Positions 8,591-17,589 of a stretch of 64,000 nt of DNA are shown piece after piece (the stretch's first letter is position 1; every line of letters starts with the position of its first letter). The notes under the pieces were generated by a model. That model made no database searches. It was not told the DNA's origin and saw nothing but the letters and a program-made list of their open reading frames with translations. A program made the translations under genes and the position numbers. The DNA comes from Pseudonocardia abyssalis (GTDB lineage Bacteria; Actinomycetota; Actinomycetes; Mycobacteriales; Pseudonocardiaceae): NCBI RefSeq assembly GCF_019263705.2, contig NZ_JADQDK010000001.1:992001-1056000 (forward strand), given 5' to 3'.

Positions 8591-9841
8591 TCAGGGCGCC
8601 GGGATGCGGGGCGTGTCACCGGGATCGGCGACCGCCCCCGCGCGTTCGGGGTGCGCTCCGGACGCCGAGAGCTCGTACACGGCCTCCATCAGGGGGCGCC
8701 AGTCGTCGCGCAGCGCGTCGCGGCCCATGAACAGGCCGAGGTGCCCGCCCTGCGCGGTGCGCCGGGTGATCTGCGCCTCCGGCGTGCCCACCGCGTCGGC
8801 CGCGGCGAACAGCTGCGCGGGCGGGGTGATGTGGTCGGCCGAGCCGGCGAGCAGGAACAGCGGGCAGGTGATGTTCGCGAGGTCGGCGCGGCGGCCGTCG
8901 ATCACGAGGTCGCCGCTGATCAGCTCGTTGCCGTGGAACAGGTGCTCCACGAGCCACAGGTAGAACGCACCGGGGATGTCCTGGGTGTGCTTGAACCAGT
9001 CCTCGAACACCCGGTAGCGCTCGACGTGCGCCTCGTCGTCGATGTTCTCCAGCAGCTGGAGCTGCCGCGACACCTCCGACTGCGGCTGGATCGCGATGAA
9101 GTTGGCCAACACGGCGCGGCCGGGCATGTTGCCGCCGCCCACCTTGACCAGCGCCTTGTACGGCGCGAGGCCGAGTGCGCCCGTCATGGCACGGGTGGAG
9201 GAGGCGATGACGGACTCGCCCGCGTGGAAGTCGATCGGGGCGCCGGCGAGGGTGAGGGTGTGCACGCGCTCGGGGTACAGCGCCGCGTAGATCGCGGCCA
9301 GCCAGCCGCCCTGGCAGTCGCCGACGAGGTTGGCGCGCCCGCCCATCCGGCGGATCGAGCGGTCGATCAGGTCGAGGTAGTCGGTGATCGTGACGTCGCG
9401 CGTCGCGGTGGTGGCCGGGCGCCACTCCAGCGCGTAGAGCTTCGTCAACCCCGACGCGGCGAGCACGGCGAGCTGGCTCTGCCGCGGCGAGAAGTCGATG
9501 ACGTGGCTGGAGTGCCCGGCCTGCGGCGGCAGTACCAGCGTCGGCACCACGTCGTGGTCGACGTCGGTGGGTGCGGTGAAGTCGCGCAGGTACGCGAACG
9601 GCGTCGTCAGGGCGATCGTGTTGGCGCGGTGCCAGCGCGGCTCGCGCCGGTCGAGCATGGTGCTCCACCAGAGCGCGCCGCGGGCGGCGTTCTTCAGCGG
9701 GCTACGGGGCCGGGTCACGGCGTCGAGCCAGAGGTGGCCCGCGGAGCGCGTCAGTTCGACGGTCGTGCGGGTCGCTGCGGCGGCGTTGTAGGCCGCGAGG
9801 TGGCGCAGGGCGCCACCGACTCCGGTCGTGGGTGCGGTCAT
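8591..9841 (-). CDS. PhaC/PhaZ-like cysteine alpha/beta hydrolase
   Basis: The 416-residue protein belongs to the PHA synthase/depolymerase branch of alpha/beta hydrolases. The nucleophile elbow is GDCQGG with Cys176 in place of serine, and Asp336 (AGSADHITPP) and His367 (GGHLG) complete a plausible triad. It is shorter than class I synthases and may be a class III-type synthase subunit, an intracellular PHB depolymerase or a relative of unknown function. It is divergently transcribed from a clear phaC at 10079, which places it in PHA metabolism. The ATG is assigned at 9841 and the two genes share a 237-bp promoter region. Confidence 0.7.
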   Translation of the reverse strand: MTAPTTGVGGALRHLAAYNAAAATRTTVELTRSAGHLWLDAVTRPRSPLKNAARGALWWSTMLDRREPRWHRANTIALTTPFAYLRDFTAPTDVDHDVVPTLVLPPQAGHSSHVIDFSPRQSQLAVLAASGLTKLYALEWRPATTATRDVTITDYLDLIDRSIRRMGGRANLVGDCQGGWLAAIYAALYPERVHTLTLAGAPIDFHAGESVIASSTRAMTGALGLAPYKALVKVGGGNMPGRAVLANFIAIQPQSEVSRQLQLLENIDDEAHVERYRVFEDWFKHTQDIPGAFYLWLVEHLFHGNELISGDLVIDGRRADLANITCPLFLLAGSADHITPPAQLFAAADAVGTPEAQITRRTAQGGHLGLFMGRDALRDDWRPLMEAVYELSASGAHPERAGAVADPGDTPRIPAP

Positions 9842-10078
9842 CGTTGGGCTCCCCGAGGCTCGGACGGCTGCGGCGCCGTCGTCACCCGACGGTAGGTGGC
9901 GTTAGGCATGTACAGCAACAGGTGGCCTACTCGGAAGTATCGCTTGGAATACCAAGCACGATGGTGACGACGCTCGCACGTGACGTGTGACCAGGGTTTA
10001 TGTCTACCCGTGAGTAGGGGGTCACTATCGGGTACTCCCTGTGCCACGAGCACCGCCACCGACGACGAAGGAGTTGCC
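9842..10078. promoter_or_regulatory. Divergent promoter region of the PHA locus
   Basis: This intergenic region separates the cysteine hydrolase and phaC and is less GC-rich than its surroundings. It contains an inverted repeat GCTTGG-AATA-CCAAGC (9942-9957), a candidate operator. The XRE-type regulator encoded just after phaC is a natural candidate to bind here, but this is inference. The phaC ribosome site AAGGAG lies at 10068-10073. Confidence 0.4.
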
Positions 10079-11821
10079 GTGACCCCCTCGAGCGACCCGA
10101 CCACCACCCTGCAGAAGACCGCGGCGGGAGTGGTGAACGGCGTCAAGGACCTCCTGGATCCCGGGGCGCTGGCCGCCCGGATCGATCCCGTGGCCTTCGG
10201 CGGGGCGCTCGGCGAGGTGGCCAAGGGACTGCTGTCGCGCCCGCTGCCGGTGGCCCGCCGCACGGCCGGGCTCGCCGCGGGGACCGGCCGCGCGACAATC
10301 GCCGCCCTCGCGCGCAGCGTCGGCGGCCACGGGGCCGGTCCGGCCGCGCTGCCGGAGAAGGACCGTCGCTACGCCGACCCCGCGTGGGAGGGCAACGCGT
10401 ACTACTACCTCCTGCGCCAGCAGCACGCGCTGTTCGCGGAGTACCTCGAGGCCGTCGCGAGCGGGGTCGAGCTGAGCCCGGTGTCCCGCCGCAAGATCGA
10501 TTTCCTGGTGCGCCAGACCGTCGACGCCACCTCGCCCGTCAACTGGCCGTGGTCGAACCCGACGATGGTGAAGAAGGCGTTCGAGACCGGTGGGCAGAGC
10601 CTGTTCCGCGGCACCCGCAACCTGCTGCGCGACACCGTCGGCTCGGGCGGGATGCCGCGGCAGACCACGCCGGGTGAGTTCGAGGTGGGCAAGGACCTGG
10701 CCGCCACGCCGGGCGTCGTCGTGCACCGCAACCGGCTGATGGAGCTCATCCAGTACAAGCCGCAGACCGAGCAGGTGCACGAGATCCCGCTGCTGCTCTC
10801 GCCGCCGTGGATCAACAAGTACTACATCATGGATCTCGCGCCGCAGAAGAGCCTCGTCGAGTGGGCGGTGCAGCACGGGCACACGGTGTTCGTGATCTCC
10901 TACCGCAACCCCGACGAGAGCATGCGTGACGTCGTGATGGCCGACTACATGCAGGACGGCCCACTCGCCGCGCTCGACGTCATCGGGGACATCACCGGGG
11001 CCGAGAAGGTCAACGTCGCGGCACTGTGCCTGGGCGGCACCCTCGCCGCGGCCACCGCGGCGTGGCTCGCCGCGCGGGGTGACCAGCGGATCAACTCGAT
11101 CACGCTGATGAACACGCTGCTCGACTTCAGCGAGCCCGGCCAGCTCGGCGTCTTCACCGACGAGAAGACGGTCGACCGCCTCGAGCGCACCATGCGCCGC
11201 ACCGGCTACCTGCCCGCGAGCAGCATGAAGTCGACGTTCGACCTGCTGCGCGCCACCGATCTGGTGTGGAACTACGTGATCAACGACTGGCTGCTCGGCG
11301 AGGAGCCCGCCGCGTTCGACATGCTCGCCTGGAACGCCGACTCCACGCGCATGCCGGCCGCGATGCAGACCGAGTACCTGCGCAACCTCTACCTCGACAA
11401 CCAGCTCGTCGAGGGCAAGCTGGAGCTCGCGGGGGAGCGCCTCGACCTCGGCGCGGTCACCCAGGACGCGTACGTCGTCAGTGCGGAGGCCGACCACATC
11501 GCGCCGTGGCGCTCGGTCTACAAGGGACTGCGGCACCTCGGCGGCACGGTCCGGTTCGTCCTGTCGAACTCCGGGCACATCGCCGGCGTCGTCAACCCGC
11601 CGTCGCCGAAGTCGAAGCACTGGTTCGGCGAGGGCGCCGACCTTCCCGCGAGCGCCGACGACTGGCGCGACGACGCGGGCGAGCACCGCAAGAGCTGGTG
11701 GGAGGACTGGTCGCCGTGGATCGGTGAGCGGGCGGGCGAGATGACCGACCCGCCGCGCCTGGGCAGCGACGACCACCCGGTCCTGATGGCCGCGCCGGGG
11801 AGCTACGTGCTGGGCACCTGA
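10079..11821 (+). CDS. phaC: Poly(3-hydroxyalkanoate) synthase, class I-like
   Basis: This 580-residue PHA synthase polymerises hydroxyacyl-CoA into polyester granules. The catalytic triad is visible: Cys317 in ALCLGG, Asp472 in AEADHIAPW and His500 in SGHIAGVVNPP. The Asp-His distance of 28 matches Cupriavidus PhaC (Asp480/His508). Other conserved blocks are PPWINKYYIMDL and WNYVINDWLLG. GTG at 10079 is used because AAGGAG sits 5 bases upstream; an earlier ATG would add 33 residues without a ribosome site. The stop codon lies inside a 16-bp tandem repeat. A second, different synthase is encoded at 24956-26659. Confidence 0.9.
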   Translation: MTPSSDPTTTLQKTAAGVVNGVKDLLDPGALAARIDPVAFGGALGEVAKGLLSRPLPVARRTAGLAAGTGRATIAALARSVGGHGAGPAALPEKDRRYADPAWEGNAYYYLLRQQHALFAEYLEAVASGVELSPVSRRKIDFLVRQTVDATSPVNWPWSNPTMVKKAFETGGQSLFRGTRNLLRDTVGSGGMPRQTTPGEFEVGKDLAATPGVVVHRNRLMELIQYKPQTEQVHEIPLLLSPPWINKYYIMDLAPQKSLVEWAVQHGHTVFVISYRNPDESMRDVVMADYMQDGPLAALDVIGDITGAEKVNVAALCLGGTLAAATAAWLAARGDQRINSITLMNTLLDFSEPGQLGVFTDEKTVDRLERTMRRTGYLPASSMKSTFDLLRATDLVWNYVINDWLLGEEPAAFDMLAWNADSTRMPAAMQTEYLRNLYLDNQLVEGKLELAGERLDLGAVTQDAYVVSAEADHIAPWRSVYKGLRHLGGTVRFVLSNSGHIAGVVNPPSPKSKHWFGEGADLPASADDWRDDAGEHRKSWWEDWSPWIGERAGEMTDPPRLGSDDHPVLMAAPGSYVLGT

Positions 11822-11868
11822 GCTGTTGGGCACCTGAGCTGTTGGGCACCTGAGCTGTTGGGCACCTG
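11811..11868 (+). repeat. 16-bp tandem repeat across the phaC stop codon
   Basis: TGGGCACCTGAGCTGT is repeated exactly three times (11811-11826, 11827-11842, 11843-11858) with 10 bases of a fourth copy. The phaC stop TGA is within the first copy, so added or lost copies would not alter the protein. The array fills most of the 72 bases between phaC and the XRE regulator gene. Confidence 0.9.
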
Positions 11869-11893
11869 CGCCCGGAACAGACATGATGCGGGC

Positions 11894-12271
11894 ATGAGTG
11901 CGGCAGAGCAGCCCGATGACCCGCCCGGCTCGTGGTCGATCAACGCGCTGGGCGGGTTCATCCGTGCGCAGCGGCAGCTGGCGAAGCTGTCGCTGCGCGA
12001 GATGGCGGCGATGACGAGCGTGTCCAACGCCTACCTGAGCCAGATCGAGCGCGGGCTGCACCAGCCCTCGCTCAAGGTGCTGCACTCCATCGCCGACGCC
12101 CTGCACCTGTCCACCGAGCAGCTGCTCACCCAGGCCGGCTGGCGCGACGCGCGCCCCGCTCCCGACCCGGAGACCACGGAGGACGTGATCACACGCGACC
12201 CGCGGCTGAGCCCCGCGCAGCGCGCCGCGCTGCTGTCGGTCTACCGGAGCTTCGTCGACGACCCGTCGTGA
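11894..12271 (+). CDS. XRE-family transcriptional regulator of the PHA locus
   Basis: The 125-residue protein carries one Cro/C1-type helix-turn-helix at residues ~15-70 (FIRAQRQLAKLSLREMA, then SNAYLSQIERGLHQPSLKVL), followed by a short acidic C-terminal tail ending in LSPAQRAALLSVYRSFVDD. It lies 72 bases after phaC in the same direction and is likely to be cotranscribed. Small XRE proteins behind PHA synthases in actinomycetes are plausible PHA regulators; binding to granules or to the phaC promoter is inference. The stop is one base from the convergent lipoprotein gene. Confidence 0.75.
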   Translation: MSAAEQPDDPPGSWSINALGGFIRAQRQLAKLSLREMAAMTSVSNAYLSQIERGLHQPSLKVLHSIADALHLSTEQLLTQAGWRDARPAPDPETTEDVITRDPRLSPAQRAALLSVYRSFVDDPS

Positions 12272-12272
12272 G

Positions 12273-12950
12273 TCAGCGCGGCTCGACCGACCCGACGCCG
12301 CTGACGTCCTGCGTGACCTGCGGGTTCCCGACGTACTCGACGGACCCGGCACCGCCGACGGTCGCGTCGAGCCGGTCGCTCGCGTTCACGACGGCGTCGC
12401 CCGCCCCGCCGACGGTGATCTCGACCGTGGCGCTCCGCAGGTCCTCGGCGTCGTAGTCGCCCGCGCCGCCGAGCCTGACGACCTGGGCGTCGGCGGTGCC
12501 GGCCAGCGTCACGTCGCCTGCCCCGTCGACGTCGACGGTGAGGCGGTCGGTCTCGAGGTTCGTCGCGGTGGCGTCGCCCGCCCCGGAGACGGACAGCGAG
12601 TCCAGCGCGGCGACGGTGAGCCGGTAGACGATCGGCTCCCGGGTGGCGATCTCGCTGCCCGGCGTCACCCCGAGGCGCAGGACGCCGCCCGACACCTCGC
12701 TGGTGAGTAGTGGGAGGACGTCGGGCTCGGCCTCGATCGTCAACGACTCGGTGCCCGTCCGGTCGATCACCAGATTGCCGATCGTCGTCAGCTCCACCCC
12801 GGTGAACCCGCTGACGTCCCGGGACTCGCCGGTGCCGCCGTCGCCGCCGCCCGGGCCGTCGGCGGGGGAGATCGCCGGGGTCGCCGCGGTGCCGCAGGCG
12901 GTGAGAGTGGCGGCGAGTACCGCCACGAGCACGGAGAGGCGTCGTCGCAT
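12273..12950 (-). CDS. GIN-domain (DUF2807) lipoprotein
   Basis: The 225-residue product has a lipoprotein signal peptide with lipobox LTAC (Cys ~19), a Gly/Asp linker and a beta-helical DUF2807/GIN domain built of repeated strands. The repeat SGAGDAT, DGAGDVT, GGAGDYD, GGAGDAV, GGAGSVE every ~20 residues is clear. Family members are surface-anchored and their role is unknown, possibly adhesion or polymer binding. The gene is convergent with the XRE regulator gene. Confidence 0.82.
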   Translation of the reverse strand: MRRRLSVLVAVLAATLTACGTAATPAISPADGPGGGDGGTGESRDVSGFTGVELTTIGNLVIDRTGTESLTIEAEPDVLPLLTSEVSGGVLRLGVTPGSEIATREPIVYRLTVAALDSLSVSGAGDATATNLETDRLTVDVDGAGDVTLAGTADAQVVRLGGAGDYDAEDLRSATVEITVGGAGDAVVNASDRLDATVGGAGSVEYVGNPQVTQDVSGVGSVEPR

Positions 12951-13073
12951 CGCGGCAGCCTAGGGCTCCGCCACGGGCCACGGCGCTTTGGATGCCCGGC
13001 GGCCGGACGGGTGTGGGTCGACCGGGGAGGAACTACCGGCAACTCGCCGGGCACCGACGGCACACCCGACGGG

Positions 13074-13496
13074 TCAGGTGTCGATGATCAGGGTGAACGG
13101 GCCGTCGTTCACCGACTCCACCGCCATGTCGGCCCCGAAGACCCCCGTCTGCACCGTCGTCCCCCGCTCCCGCAGCGCCGCCACCACCGCGTCCACCAGC
13201 GGCGCCGCGACCGACGGCGCTGCGGCCGCCGACCAGGACGGGCGGCGGCCCTTGCGGGTGTCGCCGTGGAGGGTGAACTGGCTGACCACCAGCATCGGGG
13301 CCCCGACCTCGGCGCAGGACCGCTCCCCGGCGAGTATCCGCAGCTCGGCGAGCTTGCGGGCCATCACCGGCACCGCGTCGGGGGTGTCGTCGCGGTGCAC
13401 CCCGAGCAGGACCAGCAGGCCGGGGCCGATGCTCCCGACCACCGCCCCGTCGACCGTCACCGACGCCCGGGTCACCCGGGCGGTGACCGCCCTCAC
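13074..13496 (-). CDS. dtd: D-aminoacyl-tRNA deacylase
   Basis: The 140-residue protein is DTD, which removes D-amino acids from tRNA. It starts [17 protein letters not shown] and contains the two family signatures, [17 protein letters not shown] (residues ~85-101; canonical SQFTLYADT) and the NDGPFT cis-proline motif near the C-terminus. The GTG start overlaps the TGA of the upstream methyltransferase gene (GTGA), which both fixes the start and implies translational coupling. Confidence 0.92.
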   Translation of the reverse strand: MRAVTARVTRASVTVDGAVVGSIGPGLLVLLGVHRDDTPDAVPVMARKLAELRILAGERSCAEVGAPMLVVSQFTLHGDTRKGRRPSWSAAAAPSVAAPLVDAVVAALRERGTTVQTGVFGADMAVESVNDGPFTLIIDT

Positions 13497-14977
13497 GCGG
13501 GGACCAGCAGCCCGTGCCGCACCAGCTCCCGCACCGCGGGCAGGGTCGCGGCCACCAGCTCGTCGACGGGGCGGTCGTGGGCGAAGGACAGCAGTTCCAG
13601 CAGCTCGTCGAGCGGCAGCGCACCCCGGCACCCGGCCAGCAGGGCGGCGGCGGGGCCGTCGACCTCGTGGCGCCAGCGCGGCCCGTCCAGCCGCGCGACG
13701 GCCGACCCGGCGTCGGCCCAGCCCTCGTCAGCGGGCGTCGAGAACGTCTCCAGCACGACCTGCGGCGCGACGGCGAGCCGGGCGCGGAGGAGGTCGGCGT
13801 CGGCGGCGTGGGCGCGCAGCCAGTCGACGCGGTCGAGCCAGCCGGCCACCTCGGGCCCGAGCGGGTCGGACACCTCGGTGAGCAGGTCCTCCACGACCAC
13901 CTCCGGCGTCCCGGACGTCCGGCGCAGCACCAGGTACCCGAACCCGATCGCCTCGACCGCCGCGGCGTCCATCCAGTCCAGCCAGGCCCCGGCCTGCGCT
14001 CGGGCGTCGGGCGAGGTGAGGTCGAGCCCGGCGTCGCGCTGCCAGGTCCCGACGTGCAGCGCCGGGTCGGCCACCTCACGCTGCACGATCCAGGCGTCGA
14101 CGCCCTCGGGGAGCCAGGAGCGCACGCGGTCGGGCCAGTCCTCGCCCCGGACATGGAGCCACGACCCCAGCAGCTGCGCCACCCCGCCGTCGGCCAGGTG
14201 GGCTGGCAGGTCGGCCACCAGCGCGGCGAGGGCGTCGTCGCCGGCCCGGCCGGAGTCGCGGTAGACGTAGTCGACGCGCGCGGGCCCCGGCACGAACGGC
14301 GGGTTCGACACGATCCGGTCGAAGCGGCGCCCGGCGACGGGTGCGAGCCACGGGCCGTCGAGCAGCTCGACGTCGAGTCCGTTGAGCGCGAACGTGGCCG
14401 CGGCCAGCGCCAGTGCACGCGGGGCCACATCGGTGGCCGTGACCGAGCGGGCGTGCCGGGTGGCGTGCAGGGCCTGCACCCCGCAGCCGGTGCCGAGGTC
14501 GAGCAGCGTGCCGACCGGGCGGCGGTCGGTGGCCGAGGCCAGCGTCAGCGACGCCCCGCCGACGCCGGTGACGTGGTCGCGCTCCTGGCGACGCGCGTCG
14601 AGGTCGGACAGCACCCACCACTCCGCGGGATCGTCCGGGTCGTCGACGCCGTACGGCCGCAGGTCCAGCGCGGCCGCCCACCCGCCGTCGACGGCCCGCA
14701 GCAGGCCCGCGGCGGCGGCGGCAGCGGCGGAGAGCGGTGCGAGCGCGGCGGCCACGGCGGCGTCCGGCTCCACCGCCCCGAGCAACAGCAGCCTGACCAG
14801 CACGCCCAGCTCGCCGCCGTCGTGCGCGGCCCGGAACGCGGGCTCGACCTCGCCCCGGCCGAGCGCGGCGTGGGCGCCAGGACCGAGCAGGTCTCGCACG
14901 GCGTCGGTGGTGTAGCGGTGTCGGGTCAACGCGGTGCGCAGGGCGTCGGCGGATGCGGGGGAGAGTGCGGGTTCCAC
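13493..14977 (-). CDS. Class I SAM-dependent methyltransferase (NPPF type)
   Basis: The 494-residue protein has an N-terminal helical region (~1-145) and a methyltransferase fold with motif [20 protein letters not shown] (residues ~158-176), [13 protein letters not shown] (motif II) and SNPPFVPG (motif IV, ~225). An NPPF motif is typical of enzymes that methylate nitrogen of glutamine, adenine or guanine. A C-terminal ~170-residue extension follows. This combination is common in actinobacteria but the substrate is unproven. It is coupled to dtd, suggesting a translation-related role such as tRNA, rRNA or release-factor modification. Confidence 0.75.
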   Translation of the reverse strand: MEPALSPASADALRTALTRHRYTTDAVRDLLGPGAHAALGRGEVEPAFRAAHDGGELGVLVRLLLLGAVEPDAAVAAALAPLSAAAAAAAGLLRAVDGGWAAALDLRPYGVDDPDDPAEWWVLSDLDARRQERDHVTGVGGASLTLASATDRRPVGTLLDLGTGCGVQALHATRHARSVTATDVAPRALALAAATFALNGLDVELLDGPWLAPVAGRRFDRIVSNPPFVPGPARVDYVYRDSGRAGDDALAALVADLPAHLADGGVAQLLGSWLHVRGEDWPDRVRSWLPEGVDAWIVQREVADPALHVGTWQRDAGLDLTSPDARAQAGAWLDWMDAAAVEAIGFGYLVLRRTSGTPEVVVEDLLTEVSDPLGPEVAGWLDRVDWLRAHAADADLLRARLAVAPQVVLETFSTPADEGWADAGSAVARLDGPRWRHEVDGPAAALLAGCRGALPLDELLELLSFAHDRPVDELVAATLPAVRELVRHGLLVPA

Positions 14978-14995
14978 ACCACCGATCCAACCCCG

Positions 14996-15652
14996 TCAGC
15001 CGACGGCACCCCGCAGCAGGCCGTCGCCGGAATGCGCGGGCACCCCGTCGAACCGCTCCGCGGACACCTCGAGCGTCGGGAACCGGGCCATCGGCAGGTC
15101 GGCGGGCACCGTGAACATGCCCTCGTACCCGCCCCCGTCGCGGGCCAGCGCCCCGAGGGAGAGCATCCCGGTGCCGGCGTCGTCGACCAGCCAGGCCTCG
15201 AGGTAGTCGGTGTCCGGCGGCGCGATGACGCCCTCGACGCGGATGACGATCTCGCGGACCCCGCCGCGCCCGGACAGCGCGACGGATCCCGTCGCGCCCG
15301 ACCCGCCGACGGCCGCGAGCGTGCCGAGCGGCTGCTCGGCGGGGGACGCGCCGCCCAGCAACCACCCCGCGCCCAGCCCGACCAGCAGCGCCGCGACCGC
15401 GGCCGCGACGGGAGCCACCCACCGCCGCCTGCGCGGGCCCAGCTCCCCGGTGATCGCGGTCCAGACCCGACCGGGCGGCGGCTCGTCGTCGGGCCCCGCC
15501 CGGCCGGAGACCGCGAGATCGATGCTGCGTCGCAGCAGGTCGACGTGCGCGTGGCACGGAGGACACGTCTCGAGGTGCCGGTCGACGCGCGCGTCGCGGG
15601 GGGTCGAGGTCAGAGCGGCGAGGGAGAGCTGGTCGGGCTCGGGATGCCACAT
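14996..15652 (-). CDS. Zinc-type anti-sigma factor, RskA-like, orphan
   Basis: The 218-residue protein has an N-terminal anti-sigma domain with the zinc motif H-x3-C-x2-C (RHLETCPPCHAHVDLL, residues ~25-40), one transmembrane helix (about 78-100, VAPVAAAVAALLVGLGAGWLL) and an extracytoplasmic RskA-like domain. Anti-sigma factors of this kind hold an ECF sigma factor at the membrane until a signal triggers proteolysis. No sigma gene is adjacent: upstream is a HhH-GPD gene and downstream a methyltransferase gene. The ATG at 15652 has GGAG at about 7 bases. Confidence 0.8.
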   Translation of the reverse strand: MWHPEPDQLSLAALTSTPRDARVDRHLETCPPCHAHVDLLRRSIDLAVSGRAGPDDEPPPGRVWTAITGELGPRRRRWVAPVAAAVAALLVGLGAGWLLGGASPAEQPLGTLAAVGGSGATGSVALSGRGGVREIVIRVEGVIAPPDTDYLEAWLVDDAGTGMLSLGALARDGGGYEGMFTVPADLPMARFPTLEVSAERFDGVPAHSGDGLLRGAVG

Positions 15653-15811
15653 CGTCGATCTCCACCCCCTCGTCGTGTCGGCGCGGCCGCCACAGGACGG
15701 TTCGTTCCCGCCCGGCGTGCGGTTCGGCCGATCGCGCCGCGAGGTTGCGCCGTCCATCTGATCGGGAGGAACCTCCCCCGCTCCGGATGCGCCCGCCGCT
15801 ACTCTCGTGGG

Positions 15812-16390
15812 GTGCCGCTGCAGCTGAGCCAGGACGCCGACTCCGACGCGCTGCTCGACCGCGACCCGCTCGCCCTCCTGATCGGGATGCTGCTCGACCA
15901 GCAGATCCCGATGGAGCACGCGTTCTGGGCGCCCGCCGAGCTCGCCCGCCGCCTGGGCCGCGAACGCCTCGACGCGCGGGAGATCGCCTCCCACGACCCC
16001 GACGCGCTGATCGCGATCTTCGCGACGCCCCGCGCACTGCACCGCTACCCGAAGGCGATGGCCGGGCGGGTGCAGGCGCTGTGTGCGGCGCTCGTCGAGA
16101 CCTACGACGGCGACGTCACCGTGGTCTGGGACGGCGTGCCCGACGGCGCGGAGCTCCTCTCCCGGCTGCTCGCCCTGCCGGGGTTCGGGAAGCAGAAGGC
16201 GCAGATCTTCACCGCGCTGCTGGGCAAGCAGCGGGGGATCACGCCGCAGGGCTGGCGGGAGGCCGCGGGGTCCTACGGTGACGAGGGGGCGCACCGGTCG
16301 GTCGCCGACGTCGTCGATCCGGAGTCGCTGCTCAAGGTCCGCGAGTTCAAGCAGGCGGCCAAGGCCGCGGCCAAAGCCGCGAAGGGGTAG
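15812..16390 (+). CDS. HhH-GPD superfamily protein (base-excision-repair type)
   Basis: The 192-residue product is of the small HhH-GPD type found next to regulators in actinobacteria. The helix-hairpin-helix is LPGFGKQKAQIFTALLGKQ (residues ~125-143) and the upstream DRDPLALLIGMLLDQQIPMEHAF resembles the first DNA-glycosylase helices. The usual catalytic Asp/Lys arrangement is not clear, so glycosylase activity is uncertain. The start is GTG at 15812. The stop is two bases from the ArsR gene start, so the two are probably cotranscribed. Confidence 0.75.
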   Translation: MPLQLSQDADSDALLDRDPLALLIGMLLDQQIPMEHAFWAPAELARRLGRERLDAREIASHDPDALIAIFATPRALHRYPKAMAGRVQALCAALVETYDGDVTVVWDGVPDGAELLSRLLALPGFGKQKAQIFTALLGKQRGITPQGWREAAGSYGDEGAHRSVADVVDPESLLKVREFKQAAKAAAKAAKG

Positions 16391-16392
16391 GA

Positions 16393-16794
16393 GTGCACAA
16401 GGTCCCCGAGAAGCGCCGGGAGGTCCGGGTCATCGACCCCGACCAGGTCTGCGACGCCACCGCGGTGCTCGCCGACATCGAGCAGGTCCAGCAGGCCGCG
16501 GCCGTCCTCGACGCGCTCGGCGACGTCAACCGCCTCTCCATCCTGCTCGCCCTGCACCACGCGGGGGACCTGTGCGTCTCCGACCTGGCGTTCGCCGTGG
16601 GGATGAGCGACAGCGCGGTCTCGCACGCCCTGCGGCTGCTCCGCGCGCACGGCATGGTGCTCGCCCACCGCGAGGGCAGGCTGGTCCGCTACCGGGTCAC
16701 GGGTGCCCTGACCGAGCGGCTGCTCGACGTGGTGTCCGACGGGGTGGTCGGCGAGGTGGCCCTGCACGCGCACGGAGATCCGGCGGTCGGCTGA
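16393..16794 (+). CDS. ArsR/SmtB-family metal-sensing repressor
   Basis: The 133-residue winged-helix protein has the SmtB-type sequence DLCVSDLAFAVGMSDSAVSHALRLLR (residues ~56-81), where the helix-3 DLCVSDL block matches ELCVGDL of SmtB. The recognition helix and wing (AHREGRLVRYRV) are standard. The C-terminus carries Asp and His residues (LLDVVSDG, ALHAHGD) where Ni/Co and Zn sensors of this family bind metal. The cobalt importer cbiMNQO follows directly and a TGAA-N6-TTCA operator lies between, so it probably represses uptake when Co or Ni is sufficient. The start is GTG; its AGGAG is unusually close. Confidence 0.8.
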   Translation: MHKVPEKRREVRVIDPDQVCDATAVLADIEQVQQAAAVLDALGDVNRLSILLALHHAGDLCVSDLAFAVGMSDSAVSHALRLLRAHGMVLAHREGRLVRYRVTGALTERLLDVVSDGVVGEVALHAHGDPAVG

Positions 16795-16817
16795 GACGTC
16801 ATACGAACGTCAACAAA

Positions 16818-16831
16818 TGAAGACCTGTTCA
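16818..16831 (+). promoter_or_regulatory. ArsR/SmtB-type operator TGAA-N6-TTCA
   Basis: The sequence TGAA-GACCTG-TTCA is the core of operators bound by ArsR/SmtB-family sensors. It is inside an AT-richer 40-bp stretch, 71 bases before the cbiM ATG. An overlapping inverted repeat AAGAC/GTCTT (16820-16824/16832-16836) shares its centre region. The metal sensor encoded just upstream is the obvious ligand-bound repressor. Confidence 0.65.
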
Positions 16832-16901
16832 GTCTTGCAGCTCCTGGGGTCGCCGTCCTAGGGTCGACCGACCCGTCGCCGCCACGACCCCGGGAGCCGT
16901 C

Positions 16902-17588
16902 ATGCACATCGCCGAGGGGTACCTCCCGCCGCTGCACGCCGCGGCCTGGACGGTGGTCGCCGCGCCGTTCGTCGTCCACGGAGCCCGCGCCGTCGTCCGG
17001 CAGGTCCGCGAGGACCCCGACACGAAGCTCCTCCTCGGCGCGGCGGGGGCGTTCACGTTCGTCCTGTCGGCGCTGAAGATCCCGTCGGTCACGGGGTCGA
17101 GCTCGCACCCCACCGGCACGGGGCTGGGGGCGATCCTCTTCAGGCCCCCGGTGATGGCCCTGCTCGGCACGGTCGTGCTGCTCTTCCAGGCCCTGTTGAT
17201 CGCCCACGGCGGCATCACGACGCTCGGGGCCAACGCGTTCTCGATGGCGATCGTCGGCCCGTGGGTCGCGTACGGGGTGTACCGGCTGGTCGGGCGGCTC
17301 GGCGGCGGCCTGTCGGTCGGGGTCTTCCTCGCCGCGTCGCTCGCCGACCTCGCCACCTACTCCACGACGTCGGTGCAGCTCGCGCTGGCCTACCCCGACG
17401 CCACCTCCGGCGTGCTCGGCTCGATCGTCAAGTTCGGCACGATCTTCTCGATCACCCAGATCCCGCTCGCGGTCTGCGAGGGCCTGCTCACGGTGCTGAT
17501 CGTGCGGTTGCTGATCAAGGTCAGTCCCGAGGAGCTGCGTCGCCTCGGCGTGCTGCGCACCCCCGCCCCCGCCCAGCAGGAGGTCTGA
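16902..17588 (+). CDS. cbiM: Co/Ni ECF transporter substrate-binding subunit CbiM
   Basis: This 228-residue membrane protein is the metal-binding S component of the CbiMNQO importer. It begins [10 protein letters not shown], the invariant Met-His start whose amino group and His2 bind Co(II), and contains [20 protein letters not shown] with the second conserved His. About six membrane helices are evident. It heads the operon cbiM-cbiN-cbiQ-cbiO with 1-base or overlapping junctions. There is no cobalamin riboswitch in the 107-base leader; the ArsR operator takes that place. Confidence 0.93.
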   Translation: MHIAEGYLPPLHAAAWTVVAAPFVVHGARAVVRQVREDPDTKLLLGAAGAFTFVLSALKIPSVTGSSSHPTGTGLGAILFRPPVMALLGTVVLLFQALLIAHGGITTLGANAFSMAIVGPWVAYGVYRLVGRLGGGLSVGVFLAASLADLATYSTTSVQLALAYPDATSGVLGSIVKFGTIFSITQIPLAVCEGLLTVLIVRLLIKVSPEELRRLGVLRTPAPAQQEV

Positions 17589-17589
17589 G

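Noticed and set aside
16795..16901. Cobalamin riboswitch before cbiM
   Set aside because: The leader is 107 bases, too short for a B12 aptamer, and I see no B12-box-like sequence. A TGAA-N6-TTCA operator is present instead.
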